Notes: generated from the sequence alone by a model not told the origin. DNA of 43,620 bases from Gammaproteobacteria bacterium (GCA_029265075.1 JAJUJZ010000009.1:1-43620); one strand, 5' to 3'; positions 9,298-17,462 are shown, counted from the stretch's first letter. Made by a program: numbers and translations.

Positions 9298-9326
9298 TCG
9301 ACCGTGCTAGTAACCACTGTTATAGT
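9298..9326 (+). promoter_or_regulatory. Putative promoter of the MFS transporter gene
   Basis: TCGACC (9298-9303) and TATAGT (9321-9326) are spaced by 17 bp, and the ATG lies 50 bp further on. The -10 element lies inside the left arm of the inverted repeat at 9315-9348, as expected for a repressor-controlled promoter. Confidence 0.45.
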
Positions 9327-9348
9327 TGTCAGAACAACGATAACAGTG
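9315..9348. promoter_or_regulatory. 34-bp operator-like inverted repeat upstream of the MFS gene
   Basis: Left arm CACTGTTATAGTTGT (9315-9329) and right arm ACAACGATAACAGTG (9334-9348) are inverted repeats with one mismatch in 15 and a 4-nt centre. The central GTTGTCAGAACAACG (9325-9339) matches a site at 13344-13358 at 13 of 15 positions. The repeat overlaps the predicted -10 element. A regulator of the MarR or TetR size class would fit; the tandem MarR protein encoded at 13276-14304 is the nearest candidate. Confidence 0.6.
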
Positions 9349-9376
9349 CGGCAGTGGTCGGCCCGCCGGAGATGTC

Positions 9377-10774
9377 ATGTCGAATAGTTCATCACTTCAG
9401 TCAGTTGCAGTTTCGCCCTCGCAGGCGCCTTCATTTTCCGGCGGTTACAAGGCGTGGCTGCTGCTGTTGCTGGTACTGGTCTCGGCCTCAAGCTTTATGG
9501 ACCGCATTATCATGGCCACGGTCGGGCAGGCGGTGAAGGAAGAGCTGCAGCTGAGCGACTTTCAGCTGGGGCTGCTTGGCGGCCTCGCATTCGCCGTGTT
9601 CTACACCGGGGTAGGTATCCCGATCGCCCGGCTCGCAGAGCGCTTCAGCCGGGTCAGGATCATCGCGATCTGCGTCATCGCATGGTCGGCGATGACGGCG
9701 CTGTGTGGGATGGCGCAGAACTTCTGGCAGTTGCTGCTCTGTCGCATGGGTGTCGGCATTGGCGAAGGCGGCTGTACGCCGGCGTCGCACTCACTGATCA
9801 GCGACCATTTTGCACGTGAGAAGCGTGCCTCCGCGCTGGCGCTGTTCGCACTGGGAGTGCCCATCGGCGCTGGCCTGGGGGCAGTCGTTGGCGGCTGGAT
9901 TGTCGAGAACATCGGCTGGCGCGAAGCGTTTTATATTCTCGGTCTGCCCGGGGTTCTGCTCGGGCTGGTGGTGGTCGCGACGCTGCGCGAACCGCCTCGT
10001 GGACTGTCGGAGCCGCAGGCCGCCAGTGACGACGAGGTGCCTCCCTTCAGTACCGTTATTCGCCGGCTGCGGGAAAAAGTGACGTTCGGACGTCTCTGCA
10101 TCGGTGTTGCCGTGGGCGCCTTCGCCACCTATGGCATTTCGATGTTCATTCCGATCTTTCTGATTCGCAACTACGGCGTGGATTACGCACAGGCCGGCAT
10201 GCTGTTCGGGCTGATGAGCGGCATCGGTGCTTTCATCGGCAATGCTGCCGGTGGGTTTGTGGCCGATTGGGGCGGACGCCGCGATGCGCGCTGGTACGGC
10301 TGGGTACCGGGCTTCGGCTTTGCGCTGTCGGCACCGCTGTACGCAGCCGGCTTTCTGGTGCCGTCGCTGACGCTGGCGGTGGTACTGATCTTTATCGGCA
10401 ACATTTTCGCGATGATGAACTACGCGCCGACTTTTGCCGTCGCCCAGAACCTGGTCGAGCCGCGCATGCGCGCTTCAGCCTCGGCGATTCTGCTGTTCAT
10501 GATGAACATTATTGGCATGGGCGTGGGTCCGCTGTTTCTCGGTTTCATCAGCGATGTCTACGCAGCATCGGCATTTTCGCTGGGCGATTACGCTCAGCTC
10601 TGTCCCGGCGGTGTGGCTGCGCCCGACAGTGCGGCGGGGATTGGCGCTGCGTGTGCACAGGCCTCGACACTGGGGCTCAAATGGGCGGCAGTCACCTGTT
10701 CCCTTGCCTTTGTAGCGGCCTCGCTGACCTATTTTGCCGTAGCGCGCTCAGTGCGGCACGACATGAAAGCCTGA
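9377..10774 (+). CDS. MFS transporter, Spinster-like
   Basis: A 465-aa inner-membrane protein with about 12 hydrophobic segments, the first at about residues 24-42. The loop between TM2 and TM3 carries an MFS motif A variant (GIPIARLAERFSRVR). GWREAFYILGLPG after the sixth segment is typical of Spinster-like MFS proteins. A longer loop near the last helices (LGDYAQLCPGG) is also usual for this group. Substrates of bacterial members are mostly unknown. The ATG at 9377 has GGAG at 9368-9371. It converges on the TonB-dependent receptor gene, and the shared operator motif suggests both handle the same compound. Confidence 0.85.
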   Translation: MSNSSSLQSVAVSPSQAPSFSGGYKAWLLLLLVLVSASSFMDRIIMATVGQAVKEELQLSDFQLGLLGGLAFAVFYTGVGIPIARLAERFSRVRIIAICVIAWSAMTALCGMAQNFWQLLLCRMGVGIGEGGCTPASHSLISDHFAREKRASALALFALGVPIGAGLGAVVGGWIVENIGWREAFYILGLPGVLLGLVVVATLREPPRGLSEPQAASDDEVPPFSTVIRRLREKVTFGRLCIGVAVGAFATYGISMFIPIFLIRNYGVDYAQAGMLFGLMSGIGAFIGNAAGGFVADWGGRRDARWYGWVPGFGFALSAPLYAAGFLVPSLTLAVVLIFIGNIFAMMNYAPTFAVAQNLVEPRMRASASAILLFMMNIIGMGVGPLFLGFISDVYAASAFSLGDYAQLCPGGVAAPDSAAGIGAACAQASTLGLKWAAVTCSLAFVAASLTYFAVARSVRHDMKA

Positions 10775-10811
10775 CAGTACAGCTGCAGCCGCGAGGGGTT
10801 AGCCTCTGATC

Positions 10812-10834
10812 CTGATTGTTTTGCGGGTAATCAG
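10812..10834 (+). terminator. Weak hairpin after the MFS gene
   Basis: CTGATT (10812-10817) and AATCAG (10829-10834) can pair around an 11-nt loop 38 bp after the MFS stop. There is no T-run, so intrinsic termination is doubtful. Confidence 0.25.
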
Positions 10835-10893
10835 AATGGCTTTCTCTGTGCTGCGCGCTTCCTTGTTCGGTATCTGAACGTTCGATCTGCTGA

Positions 10894-10920
10894 ATAAAAA
10901 AGGGGCCCGGTGAGGCCCCT
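10894..10920 (-). terminator. Rho-independent terminator of the TonB-dependent receptor gene
   Basis: A 7-bp GC-rich stem, AGGGGCC (10901-10907) with GGCCCCT (10914-10920) and a 6-nt loop, is followed on the minus strand by a U-run (AAAAAA on the plus strand at 10896-10901). It lies 40 bp after the receptor stop. A second hairpin, GCCGCC-GTC-GGCGGC, sits at 10930-10944. Confidence 0.8.
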
Positions 10921-10960
10921 CTGCAGTAGCCGCCGTCGGCGGCTGTCGTTCGGCAATTAC

Positions 10961-13186
10961 TCAGAAGTTCATGCCGAAGGTCACGCCGTACGTGCGCGGC
11001 GGCCGGATGTCGAGATACGCCAGCGAGGGATCGCCACCGAGAGCCAGCGGTGAGCTGAAGGGGAATTTGTTACCGCCGGTGTACACCTCTTCGTCGGTGA
11101 GGTTGCGGCCCCACAGGGTGAGATGCCAGCGGTCACTCTGATTAAGCGTCAGACTGGCATCCCAGGTGACATAGCTGTCCTGTTTGACGCTGTCGATAAA
11201 GTCCGGCGTCAGGAACTGCTCACTGGCGAACTGTGCAGAGACGTCGAACACCAGATCCATGCCAGCGTTGAGCGGGAAGATGCGCTGATAGCTGGCGGTA
11301 CCGGACCAGTCGGGTGCACGCACCAGATCGTTGCCGGAGCAATCCACGAATTGCGAACCCGGCGAGTCGGGATCAGTTGGATTGAGCACCTGGGGCGTGC
11401 CCAGCTTACAGCCCGAATAGATGCCGTGACTCGCTGAGCGCGGGATGAAAGCGGTGTACTCAAACTCGTCGTACTCGCTGTTCATCCAGGTGGCGTTGAA
11501 CGACAGTCGATCGTTCGCCGTGGCCTGCCAGATCAGGTCGACCTCGATACCGTGCAGCGTTGCGGCACCGGCGTTGGTAGTCAGCAGACCGGTGGAGCCA
11601 GTCTGTGTGGCGCCAAGGAAGCGTTCGTGCTTGTCGTCATACTCCCAGTAGAACAGTTCGAAGTTGGCTTGCAGCGAGTTGTTCAGGAACTGGTTCTTCG
11701 AGCCCAGCGTGAACGCTTTCATCTGTTCCGGCTCGTAGCTGTTGTCCGGGTGCGGAACGCTCGGGAAGAAACCGCCGGACTGATAGCCGGTTGCGATGGT
11801 CGCGTAGATCATGCTGTCGAGGCCGACATCCCACTCGGCACCAATTTTCCAGCTGACCTCTTCATCGACCCGCTTACCGTAGTTATCGTTGGTCGCGGTG
11901 ATGAAACCAGCCATCGGGTTACGGGCAAGCTGAATGCCACGCTGACCCTTGTCGTCATGCGTGTAGCGCAGACCACCGATCAGGCGGAAGTCGTCGGTCA
12001 GGCTGTATCGCACCTCACCGAAAACGGCATGACTCTCAGTATCCAGCGTGACATCGTTGACGCTGTACTGGAACGGCCGCGAGATCATCTCGTAATGCTG
12101 GCTCTGCCGCTCTTTGAGGAAGAAATAGCCCGTCACCCACTCCAGCTGGTCGCCGATTTCGCCACTGAAGCGCAGCTCATAGGTTTGCTGCTCCGAGGTT
12201 TCGTCAGTATCGAAGTGGAAGCCACCGGTCCAGGTGAGCAGACGTGAGTCGAGATCGCGGTAGGCCGGGATGAAGGTCATCGTGGCCCAGTCCATCTCGT
12301 AGTTGATCTCGGCCGACACCGCCCAGATGGTGTTGTCGATGTAGCCGTTGTCCTCGATGGGGGTGAACCCCGGCGGCTGAATCGCCGATCGGCTGGGGCC
12401 GGTCCACGGGGCGCCCGGGATCGACTGGAAGTCGGAGGAGGGCACAGTGGCCTGCCCCATGCCATCAATCTCGGCCCATTCCGTGGTGACCGACACCGAC
12501 AGCTTGTCGGTCGCTTCCCACAGACCGATCAGACGGAACGAATCGGTTTCCTGGTCGTTATAGCCGTCCGACAGATAGCCGTCCCGGCGGGTGATCTGCG
12601 TTGCAGCGCGCAACGCAAAAGTCTCGCTGACCGGCACGTCCACCGCTCCGCTGAACCGCCGCAGATCATAGTTGCCGAGGTCGACCGAGAAATTACCGCC
12701 GAAGGTGAACGACGGCATGTTGGTGATGAGGTTGATGGCGCCGCCTGAAGCGTTCTTTCCATACAGGGTGCCCTGAGGGCCTTTGAGCACCTCAACCCGT
12801 TGCAGGTCGAAGAAAATCGGTCCGATGGCAGAAGGACGACCGATCGGCACACCGTTTATATTCCAGGCAATGGCGGAAGATGCGTTGGCATCCACGCCAA
12901 GGCTGCCGACCCCGCGAATGAAGGCGCTCGTGTTGGCGCCACCGGAACTGATAGTCAGGCCAGGCACTGCAGTCTGCAGGTCAACGGCAGAAGCAACGCC
13001 CTGTCTTGAAAGCTGCTCGCCCGTAAAAACAGACATCGCCAGAGCGGTGTCCTGCGACGTTTCCATGCGGCGGCTTGCCGTGATAATCACCTCTTCGAGC
13101 CGGCCGGCCTGCGCCAGCACGTCGGGGGCGACGCCGACCATCACCGCCAGCATCGATGGGACGATCGGAAATTTTCTTTTCAACAT
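10961..13186 (-). CDS. TonB-dependent outer-membrane receptor
   Basis: The 741-aa product has a signal peptide (about residues 1-26, ending PDVLAQ), a TonB-box-like EEVIITA near residue 30, a plug domain (DLQTAVPGLTI, then LQRVEVLKGPQGTLYGKNASGGAINL) and a 22-strand-type barrel ending in GVTFGMNF, with the terminal Phe needed for barrel insertion. It imports a ligand across the outer membrane using TonB energy. This subgroup (GTLYGKNASGGA) is abundant in Sphingomonadales and marine gammaproteobacteria and is often tied to hydrophobic carbon sources rather than iron. The ATG at 13184-13186 follows GGAGAAACACG. The gene lies after the tandem MarR gene on the same strand; the next genes upstream encode an NTF2-like protein and a carotenoid-oxygenase-family enzyme. 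Confidence 0.9.
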   Translation of the reverse strand: MLKRKFPIVPSMLAVMVGVAPDVLAQAGRLEEVIITASRRMETSQDTALAMSVFTGEQLSRQGVASAVDLQTAVPGLTISSGGANTSAFIRGVGSLGVDANASSAIAWNINGVPIGRPSAIGPIFFDLQRVEVLKGPQGTLYGKNASGGAINLITNMPSFTFGGNFSVDLGNYDLRRFSGAVDVPVSETFALRAATQITRRDGYLSDGYNDQETDSFRLIGLWEATDKLSVSVTTEWAEIDGMGQATVPSSDFQSIPGAPWTGPSRSAIQPPGFTPIEDNGYIDNTIWAVSAEINYEMDWATMTFIPAYRDLDSRLLTWTGGFHFDTDETSEQQTYELRFSGEIGDQLEWVTGYFFLKERQSQHYEMISRPFQYSVNDVTLDTESHAVFGEVRYSLTDDFRLIGGLRYTHDDKGQRGIQLARNPMAGFITATNDNYGKRVDEEVSWKIGAEWDVGLDSMIYATIATGYQSGGFFPSVPHPDNSYEPEQMKAFTLGSKNQFLNNSLQANFELFYWEYDDKHERFLGATQTGSTGLLTTNAGAATLHGIEVDLIWQATANDRLSFNATWMNSEYDEFEYTAFIPRSASHGIYSGCKLGTPQVLNPTDPDSPGSQFVDCSGNDLVRAPDWSGTASYQRIFPLNAGMDLVFDVSAQFASEQFLTPDFIDSVKQDSYVTWDASLTLNQSDRWHLTLWGRNLTDEEVYTGGNKFPFSSPLALGGDPSLAYLDIRPPRTYGVTFGMNF

Positions 13187-13275
13187 CGTGTTTCTCCAGC
13201 TGCGCATTGGTTATCTATTTAACGAGCGTTATATATAGCTGCTTGGAATGGAACGCGTGTCGTTCAGTGTTGGGC
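13187..13275 (-). promoter_or_regulatory. Upstream region of the TonB-dependent receptor gene
   Basis: The 89-bp gap between the tandem MarR stop and the receptor start is AT-richer than its surroundings. It holds TATATA-type -10-like sequence on the minus strand (13228-13236) and a small palindrome TAACG-AG-CGTTA (13220-13231). No clear -35 is visible. The TTGTC-type operator is further upstream, inside the preceding gene. Confidence 0.35.
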
Positions 13276-14304
13276 TTAGCCCATCAAGTTACCTCCACAG
13301 TAAGTCAATGGAACCTGGACAACTTCATTGTGAGTTGTCATAACGTTGTTCAGACAATGGATGATGAAGTCTAACTCAGCAGATGTAAATAGCAGGTGCA
13401 GCTCCGACTCCAGGCTAGCCACCTGCGGTGTCACGCCGCTCAGGACAGTGTGCGCCGGCATGGTCAGGTCAAAGCGCTTCTGCCGCCGGTCTGCCTCGCA
13501 GCGCCGGCTGACAAGCAGTTCGCGGCGGGACAGCTTGCCGAGAACCAGCGCCGTGGTTGAGGCATCCCAGCCGAGGGCACGGGCAACGCCGATCTGAGTG
13601 ATGCCAGGGTACTGGTCCACGATAAACAGGGCAGCGTACTGCGCGGCAGTGATGCCCCACGGCGCACAGCGGCGCTGCATCAGTCCGTCGGCGATCTGCA
13701 GGCTGCGCCTGATCAGAAAGCTGGGAAGGGCGAACAGCCGCTGGCTGTGCCACGCCGCTGCTGCTGGTTCGCGGCGCGGCAGCCAGGGAGGGGCAGCCTG
13801 AGTTTCGAAGGCGGCCAGCCGGCTGAGCAGCCGTGCCAGACGGTGCCGCTGGTCGCTGCCAAGTTCTGCTGTCAGCTGTTGTTGCAAGTCGCTGAACTGC
13901 GCCGCCAGCGTTCCAATAAGATCCTGTCCGGCTGGCTGCAGCGCGATCAGCTTGCGCCGGCGGTCGCTGCCATCCTGGCTGCGACTGCACCAGCCGGCTG
14001 CGACCAGGTTAGCGACGATCAGCGCGGCAGTCGATTTGTCGAAACCGCCTTCGCGGGCAAGTTCGATCTGAGAGCAGGGCGCGCAACCCGCGAGCAACCA
14101 CAACAGTTCGGCCTGCGGTAGCGTGACGCCGGCCGTATCGATGGTCGCATGAAGCGCATGCACGATCTGATCGGAGCGCTTTAGCAGAAACGGCAGACGC
14201 GAATAGAGAAAGCGCAGCGGCGCCGGGTTAGCGTCGAGGCTGGACGCGTCGCGCGATAGGGGCTGCGTGAACGCCGACAGCTGATCTTTCGGGTCCGTCA
14301 TCAC
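13276..14304 (-). CDS. Transcription regulator with two MarR domains in one chain
   Basis: The 342-aa product is about twice the usual MarR length and contains two full winged-helix units. Unit 1 (about residues 30-165) has FLYSRLPFLLKRSDQIV, a recognition region DKSTAALIVANLVAAGW and wing GSDRRRKLIALQPAG. Unit 2 (about 185-330) has LPSFLIRRSLQIADGL, DASTTALVLGKLSRREL and wing EADRRQKRFDLT. Conventional MarR proteins are homodimers binding palindromes, so this chain may form a covalent pseudo-dimer. It may start with the GTG at 14304 or the adjacent ATG at 14301; the GTG lies one base after the stop of the NTF2-like gene, giving an operon with it and the carotenoid oxygenase. It is the best candidate for binding the motif at 9325 and 13344. 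Confidence 0.85.
   Translation of the reverse strand: MMTDPKDQLSAFTQPLSRDASSLDANPAPLRFLYSRLPFLLKRSDQIVHALHATIDTAGVTLPQAELLWLLAGCAPCSQIELAREGGFDKSTAALIVANLVAAGWCSRSQDGSDRRRKLIALQPAGQDLIGTLAAQFSDLQQQLTAELGSDQRHRLARLLSRLAAFETQAAPPWLPRREPAAAAWHSQRLFALPSFLIRRSLQIADGLMQRRCAPWGITAAQYAALFIVDQYPGITQIGVARALGWDASTTALVLGKLSRRELLVSRRCEADRRQKRFDLTMPAHTVLSGVTPQVASLESELHLLFTSAELDFIIHCLNNVMTTHNEVVQVPLTYCGGNLMG
13335..13358. promoter_or_regulatory. Second copy of the MFS-promoter operator motif, inside the 3' end of the tandem MarR gene
   Basis: Read on the minus strand, ATTGTCTGAACAACG (13358-13344) matches the core of the 9315-9348 operator (GTTGTCAGAACAACG), and two following bases (TA after one variable base) also agree. 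Outer arms TTGTC (13335-13339) and GACAA (13353-13357) add dyad symmetry. It lies about 150 bp upstream of the receptor start, in the coding sequence for the regulator's C-terminal residues. Confidence 0.5.
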
Positions 14305-14305
14305 A

Positions 14306-14932
14306 CTACTTACGGCGCGGTGGGAGCTGCGGGTGATGCTTCAGAATTTGCGGCTCTTTCTTGGCCTGGGCGTAATCGCGATAAAGTGTTGGTGGTGCAT
14401 CCGGTTGCGCCTGCAGAATCCTGACGGTGCCATGATCGGCGGCCCGCGCCCAGCTCTCTTCGTAACGATTGCGGAAGATGGGGCAGAATACCGAGCGCTG
14501 GATGAACCACTGGCCGTCCTCACGCACGTAGTCGACGTAGAAGAGCCCCCAGATCCACGAGGCGCTGACATCGCTGCCGGAGGCGCCGGGTGAGAGCCAG
14601 TGCGCAGTGGCACTCTGGCAGTCCTCACTCAGCTCGATCACGCAGTTGGTAGTGGTGTGCATGATGAACCAGCCCGGCAGTTCACGGGTGGCAGCGAATG
14701 CCTGGTAAAGACCGCGCACGCTTTCCACCCCGCGATACACGCCACTATCCGAGAACTCGACCGAGATTTCCGCCGATTTGGCAAACAGCTCATCGACAAT
14801 GCGCTCAAAGTCCTGTTTGAGCAGGTAGTGGGTGTATCTGGACTGCAGCTCCTGGATGGCGAGTCGCGCCTCCAGTTGCGCCACTCGCTCAGCCAGCTTG
14901 TTTACCGTTTCGGTCAGATGGGTTTCGCTCAT
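14306..14932 (-). CDS. NTF2/SnoaL-like protein with N-terminal coiled coil
   Basis: The 208-aa product begins with a short coiled coil (LTETVNKLAERVAQLEARL) running into the SnoaL-type helix (IQELQSRYTHYLLKQDFERIV). The NTF2 fold follows (GVYRGVESVRGLYQAF, MHTTTNCVIEL, SATAHWLSPG, WGLFYVDYVREDGQWFIQRS) and a basic tail. Members include small isomerases, dehydratases, aldolases and binding proteins; no catalytic set is clear enough to assign a reaction. The ATG at 14930-14932 is preceded by AGGA; a longer frame would overlap the upstream gene. It sits between the carotenoid oxygenase (35 bp away) and the tandem MarR gene (1 bp), so it probably works on the same substrate or product. Confidence 0.75.
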   Translation of the reverse strand: MSETHLTETVNKLAERVAQLEARLAIQELQSRYTHYLLKQDFERIVDELFAKSAEISVEFSDSGVYRGVESVRGLYQAFAATRELPGWFIMHTTTNCVIELSEDCQSATAHWLSPGASGSDVSASWIWGLFYVDYVREDGQWFIQRSVFCPIFRNRYEESWARAADHGTVRILQAQPDAPPTLYRDYAQAKKEPQILKHHPQLPPRRK

Positions 14933-14967
14933 TCGCTCATCCTGAAAAGCTTTTCCAGAGGCAGGCT

Positions 14968-16401
14968 TCACCATTCGAATCGGCCGTTAGCAAGCACCGA
15001 TTGAGGCACCCAGGTGCCATGGAAAGTAGACCGCACACGCACCGGCAGCTTGAGCAGCGCCACCGGGCCACGCTCGAAATCCCGCGCATCCAGTATGGCG
15101 ATATCGCTGCGGTTCTGGTCAAGCCGGTTGACGATGGTCAGCAGATAGCCGTCGCCTTCGGGCGCATCGAGGGAGCGCGGCACAAATTGCGGCTCCTGAC
15201 AGGCAGATGCCGGGCCCGGGTGCCAGATCGACAACGCACCGGTTTGCGGGTCGACCCGACCGATACCGCTGGTCCCGTCCTCCTTGCGACCACAGATCAT
15301 GAAACCATAGTTGTAGGGCTTGCCCTGGAAGCGGTCATCGGTACGCGGCATTTCACCCGGCACCTGACAGATGACGCGACGCTCGTAATCGTCACGCCCG
15401 GCAGCCAGGTCGAAGCTCAGCCGGGTGAGTAGCGGCGGGCAGGGCTCACACGGCGAATTGTCGATGCTGGGGAAGAACGGGAAGCAGTTGCCGTCATAGA
15501 GCACGATGTCGAGATGCAGCTGCGATCCCTCATTGAAGGCGTTCATCATGTGGCCGGCGCTGCAGGCAGGGCCGCTGAACCACTGAATCTGGTCGGCGGT
15601 TCCCCGTCGCGGCATGACAGCGAAGTGCGCCTTTTCATTGGGGTACCAGCGATAGAAGGTCCCGCCTTCCTTGAGGTGGTTGAGATCGGTTATCAGTGGG
15701 AAAAAAGGGAAGATGACATGGGTGTCGGTCACCGCGAAATCATGCACTACGCCGGGATACGGTGCGTGGAACCAGACCTCGTGATCGACCTTGCCGTCGG
15801 CATTCATGATGTAGAACGCCATGTCGGTAGTGCCATCGCCACGCGCCTGATGCGAATAGGTCAGCAGTTCGTTGCGATGCCAGTCGATCTTGGGATGGGC
15901 TGACAGCGCCTGTGCGGTGACGGCTCCCTCGAAGTCCCAGGGCCCAATGGTGTCGAGCGTAACCGGATCGCACTGATAGGGCAGGTCATCCTCTTTCAGC
16001 ACCAGCAGCTTGCCGCCATGGTAGATAGCGTTGGTGTTCGCCGTGCCCATGGAGACATCGCGTACGCTGGGGTCACTGGTATAACGATTGCGATAGCGAC
16101 CGAACAGCGAGCGGCGCGCCTGCTCCTGCAGCTCAAAGCGCCGGGTGCGTACCCAGCGGCTACGGTAGTCGACATGGCCATTGTCAAAATGAATGCGGTG
16201 CACCATGCCTTCGCCATCAATGAAGATGTCTTCACCGGTCATCGGCGGGTACTGGCGGTCGGGGCCGGCGCGGTACCAGGTACCGTTGAGGTCGGCAGGA
16301 ATGGCACCTTCGATCAGCTCCAGGCCGCGAATGTCTGATTCAACCCGCAGCGGTGCACCCCAGCCGCGGTACAGCGGAATATCGGGAAAGACAATTTCCA
16401 T
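14968..16401 (-). CDS. Carotenoid/stilbene cleavage oxygenase family protein (RPE65 family)
   Basis: A 477-aa single-domain protein of the non-haem iron beta-propeller family that oxidatively cleaves C=C bonds of carotenoids, apocarotenoids or phenylpropanoid stilbenes. The four iron-binding histidines are all recognisable, near residues 168 (AHPKIDW), 219 (VVHDFAVT), 284 (GHMMNAF) and 461 (TFHGTWVP). The N-terminal LNGTWYRAGPDRQYPP and DGEGMVHRIHF segments are family hallmarks. No signal peptide is visible, so it is probably cytosolic. The ATG at 16399-16401 has GGAG just upstream. Its operon with an NTF2-like protein, a regulator and a TonB-dependent receptor points to uptake and use of an external compound rather than pigment metabolism; the substrate is unknown. 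Confidence 0.88.
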   Translation of the reverse strand: MEIVFPDIPLYRGWGAPLRVESDIRGLELIEGAIPADLNGTWYRAGPDRQYPPMTGEDIFIDGEGMVHRIHFDNGHVDYRSRWVRTRRFELQEQARRSLFGRYRNRYTSDPSVRDVSMGTANTNAIYHGGKLLVLKEDDLPYQCDPVTLDTIGPWDFEGAVTAQALSAHPKIDWHRNELLTYSHQARGDGTTDMAFYIMNADGKVDHEVWFHAPYPGVVHDFAVTDTHVIFPFFPLITDLNHLKEGGTFYRWYPNEKAHFAVMPRRGTADQIQWFSGPACSAGHMMNAFNEGSQLHLDIVLYDGNCFPFFPSIDNSPCEPCPPLLTRLSFDLAAGRDDYERRVICQVPGEMPRTDDRFQGKPYNYGFMICGRKEDGTSGIGRVDPQTGALSIWHPGPASACQEPQFVPRSLDAPEGDGYLLTIVNRLDQNRSDIAILDARDFERGPVALLKLPVRVRSTFHGTWVPQSVLANGRFEW

Positions 16402-16673
16402 GGGTTCTCCTCGTAAGCAATCGGCCGCTAGCGCTAAAATACAACGACGTCTGCCGATATTAGTCCCGATCAACTCCATGCTTCAACATCATTAACGCGA
16501 TTTAACGCGTAGGCATCAAAGAAGAGGGGCGACCGTGCGGGCATAGGCGGGCGGCTACCCAGCAGAGCAGGCAAGCTCAGCGGCGCGGAAGGGCAGGTAC
16601 TGAGGCGGAGACTGTCTCGAGAGCCGCGTCAGGGCAGCCCGAGACCGTCGCGGAGTAATAAATAGAAGGGAGA
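16402..16673. other. 272-bp gap upstream of the carotenoid oxygenase operon
   Basis: No gene is seen. The part near 16402-16500 should hold the promoter of the minus-strand operon. A direct repeat TTAACGCG occurs at about 16492-16510, and ACAACGA at 16441-16447 resembles half of the 9325 operator, though too weakly to call. Confidence 0.4.
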
Positions 16674-17300
16674 TTAATGGGCGAGCGGTTTGGAGTCAGG
16701 CAGCGGCGCCGTCTGCTCCTCCGGTGTGGGCCGGCTGGCGCTGGCTGCGACAGGCTCGGCCTGTGCAGCATGCCTCAGCCGCAGGCGTAGTTCAGTGGCG
16801 CGACGGGCCTGCTGCACATTGTCCCGCATCTGCCGGATCTCAGCGGCCGGCACCCACCCGTCGCGTTCAATCTGAGACAACAGTCGCAGTGCTTCGGTCA
16901 GCAGCAGCCGGGCACGCGACAAGGCAGCCTCGTTTTCGCTGAGGTCACTGGCGGGTGTCTGCGGGACGGCGGTGGTATTGCGGGCCTCCTGCTCCTGATA
17001 CTCGGACAACAGACGCTCCAGTTCCGCATCCTGCGGAGCCAGCGCATGCGCTTCCTCCAGCGTACGGATTGCCAGTTGCAGCAGGACGCGGCCAATGGCT
17101 GCGTTGCCGGTATGGTAATGACATGCCTGTGCCACCAGATGAATATGTTCGGCCGAGCGCCGCAGCTGCACCGCTCGCTGGAGGCCCAGCAAGCGCTTGC
17201 GTCGCTGCCGGAACAGGCTGCTGACAGCAATGGCTGCCAGCGCAGCGATCACAAAGCTCACGGCGACCAGCCCGATCAGTGTGAGCATATTCGAATCCAT
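16674..17300 (-). CDS. Membrane-anchored protein of unknown function, next to topA
   Basis: The 208-aa product has one N-terminal membrane helix (about residues 4-28, LTLIGLVAVSFVIAALAAI) and a long cytosolic helical part with arginine-rich segments (FRQRRKRLLGLQRAVQLRR, QARRATELRLRLRH). It ends in a Pro/Thr/Glu-rich tail. The ATG at 17298-17300 follows AAGGGG. It is divergent from topA. I do not recognise the family. Confidence 0.7.
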   Translation of the reverse strand: MDSNMLTLIGLVAVSFVIAALAAIAVSSLFRQRRKRLLGLQRAVQLRRSAEHIHLVAQACHYHTGNAAIGRVLLQLAIRTLEEAHALAPQDAELERLLSEYQEQEARNTTAVPQTPASDLSENEAALSRARLLLTEALRLLSQIERDGWVPAAEIRQMRDNVQQARRATELRLRLRHAAQAEPVAASASRPTPEEQTAPLPDSKPLAH

Positions 17301-17376
17301 ACCGTACCCCTTTGTCCCTGATGGTGGGACTTCAGTCTAACAAGTTCGTCAGGGCGGAAGTGGGGAGATCGGCCCG

Positions 17377-17402
17377 TTTTGAGCGTCGGCTAGCGCTCAA
17401 AA
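17377..17402. promoter_or_regulatory. Perfect 9-bp inverted repeat upstream of topA
   Basis: TTTTGAGCG (17377-17385) and CGCTCAAAA (17394-17402) flank an 8-nt centre. The T-run precedes and the A-run follows the stem on both strands, the reverse of an intrinsic terminator, so an operator is more likely. It lies 61 bp upstream of the predicted topA -35. Confidence 0.4.
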
Positions 17403-17462
17403 GCAGGGCTTGAACACCCTTTTGCCACCGGAACGCCGGGCCGGAGCCGCGCCGGGCCCGAC

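Noticed and set aside
16441-16447. ACAACGA near the carotenoid oxygenase start, like half of the 9325 operator
   Set aside because: Seven bases without dyad symmetry are too few to call a site.
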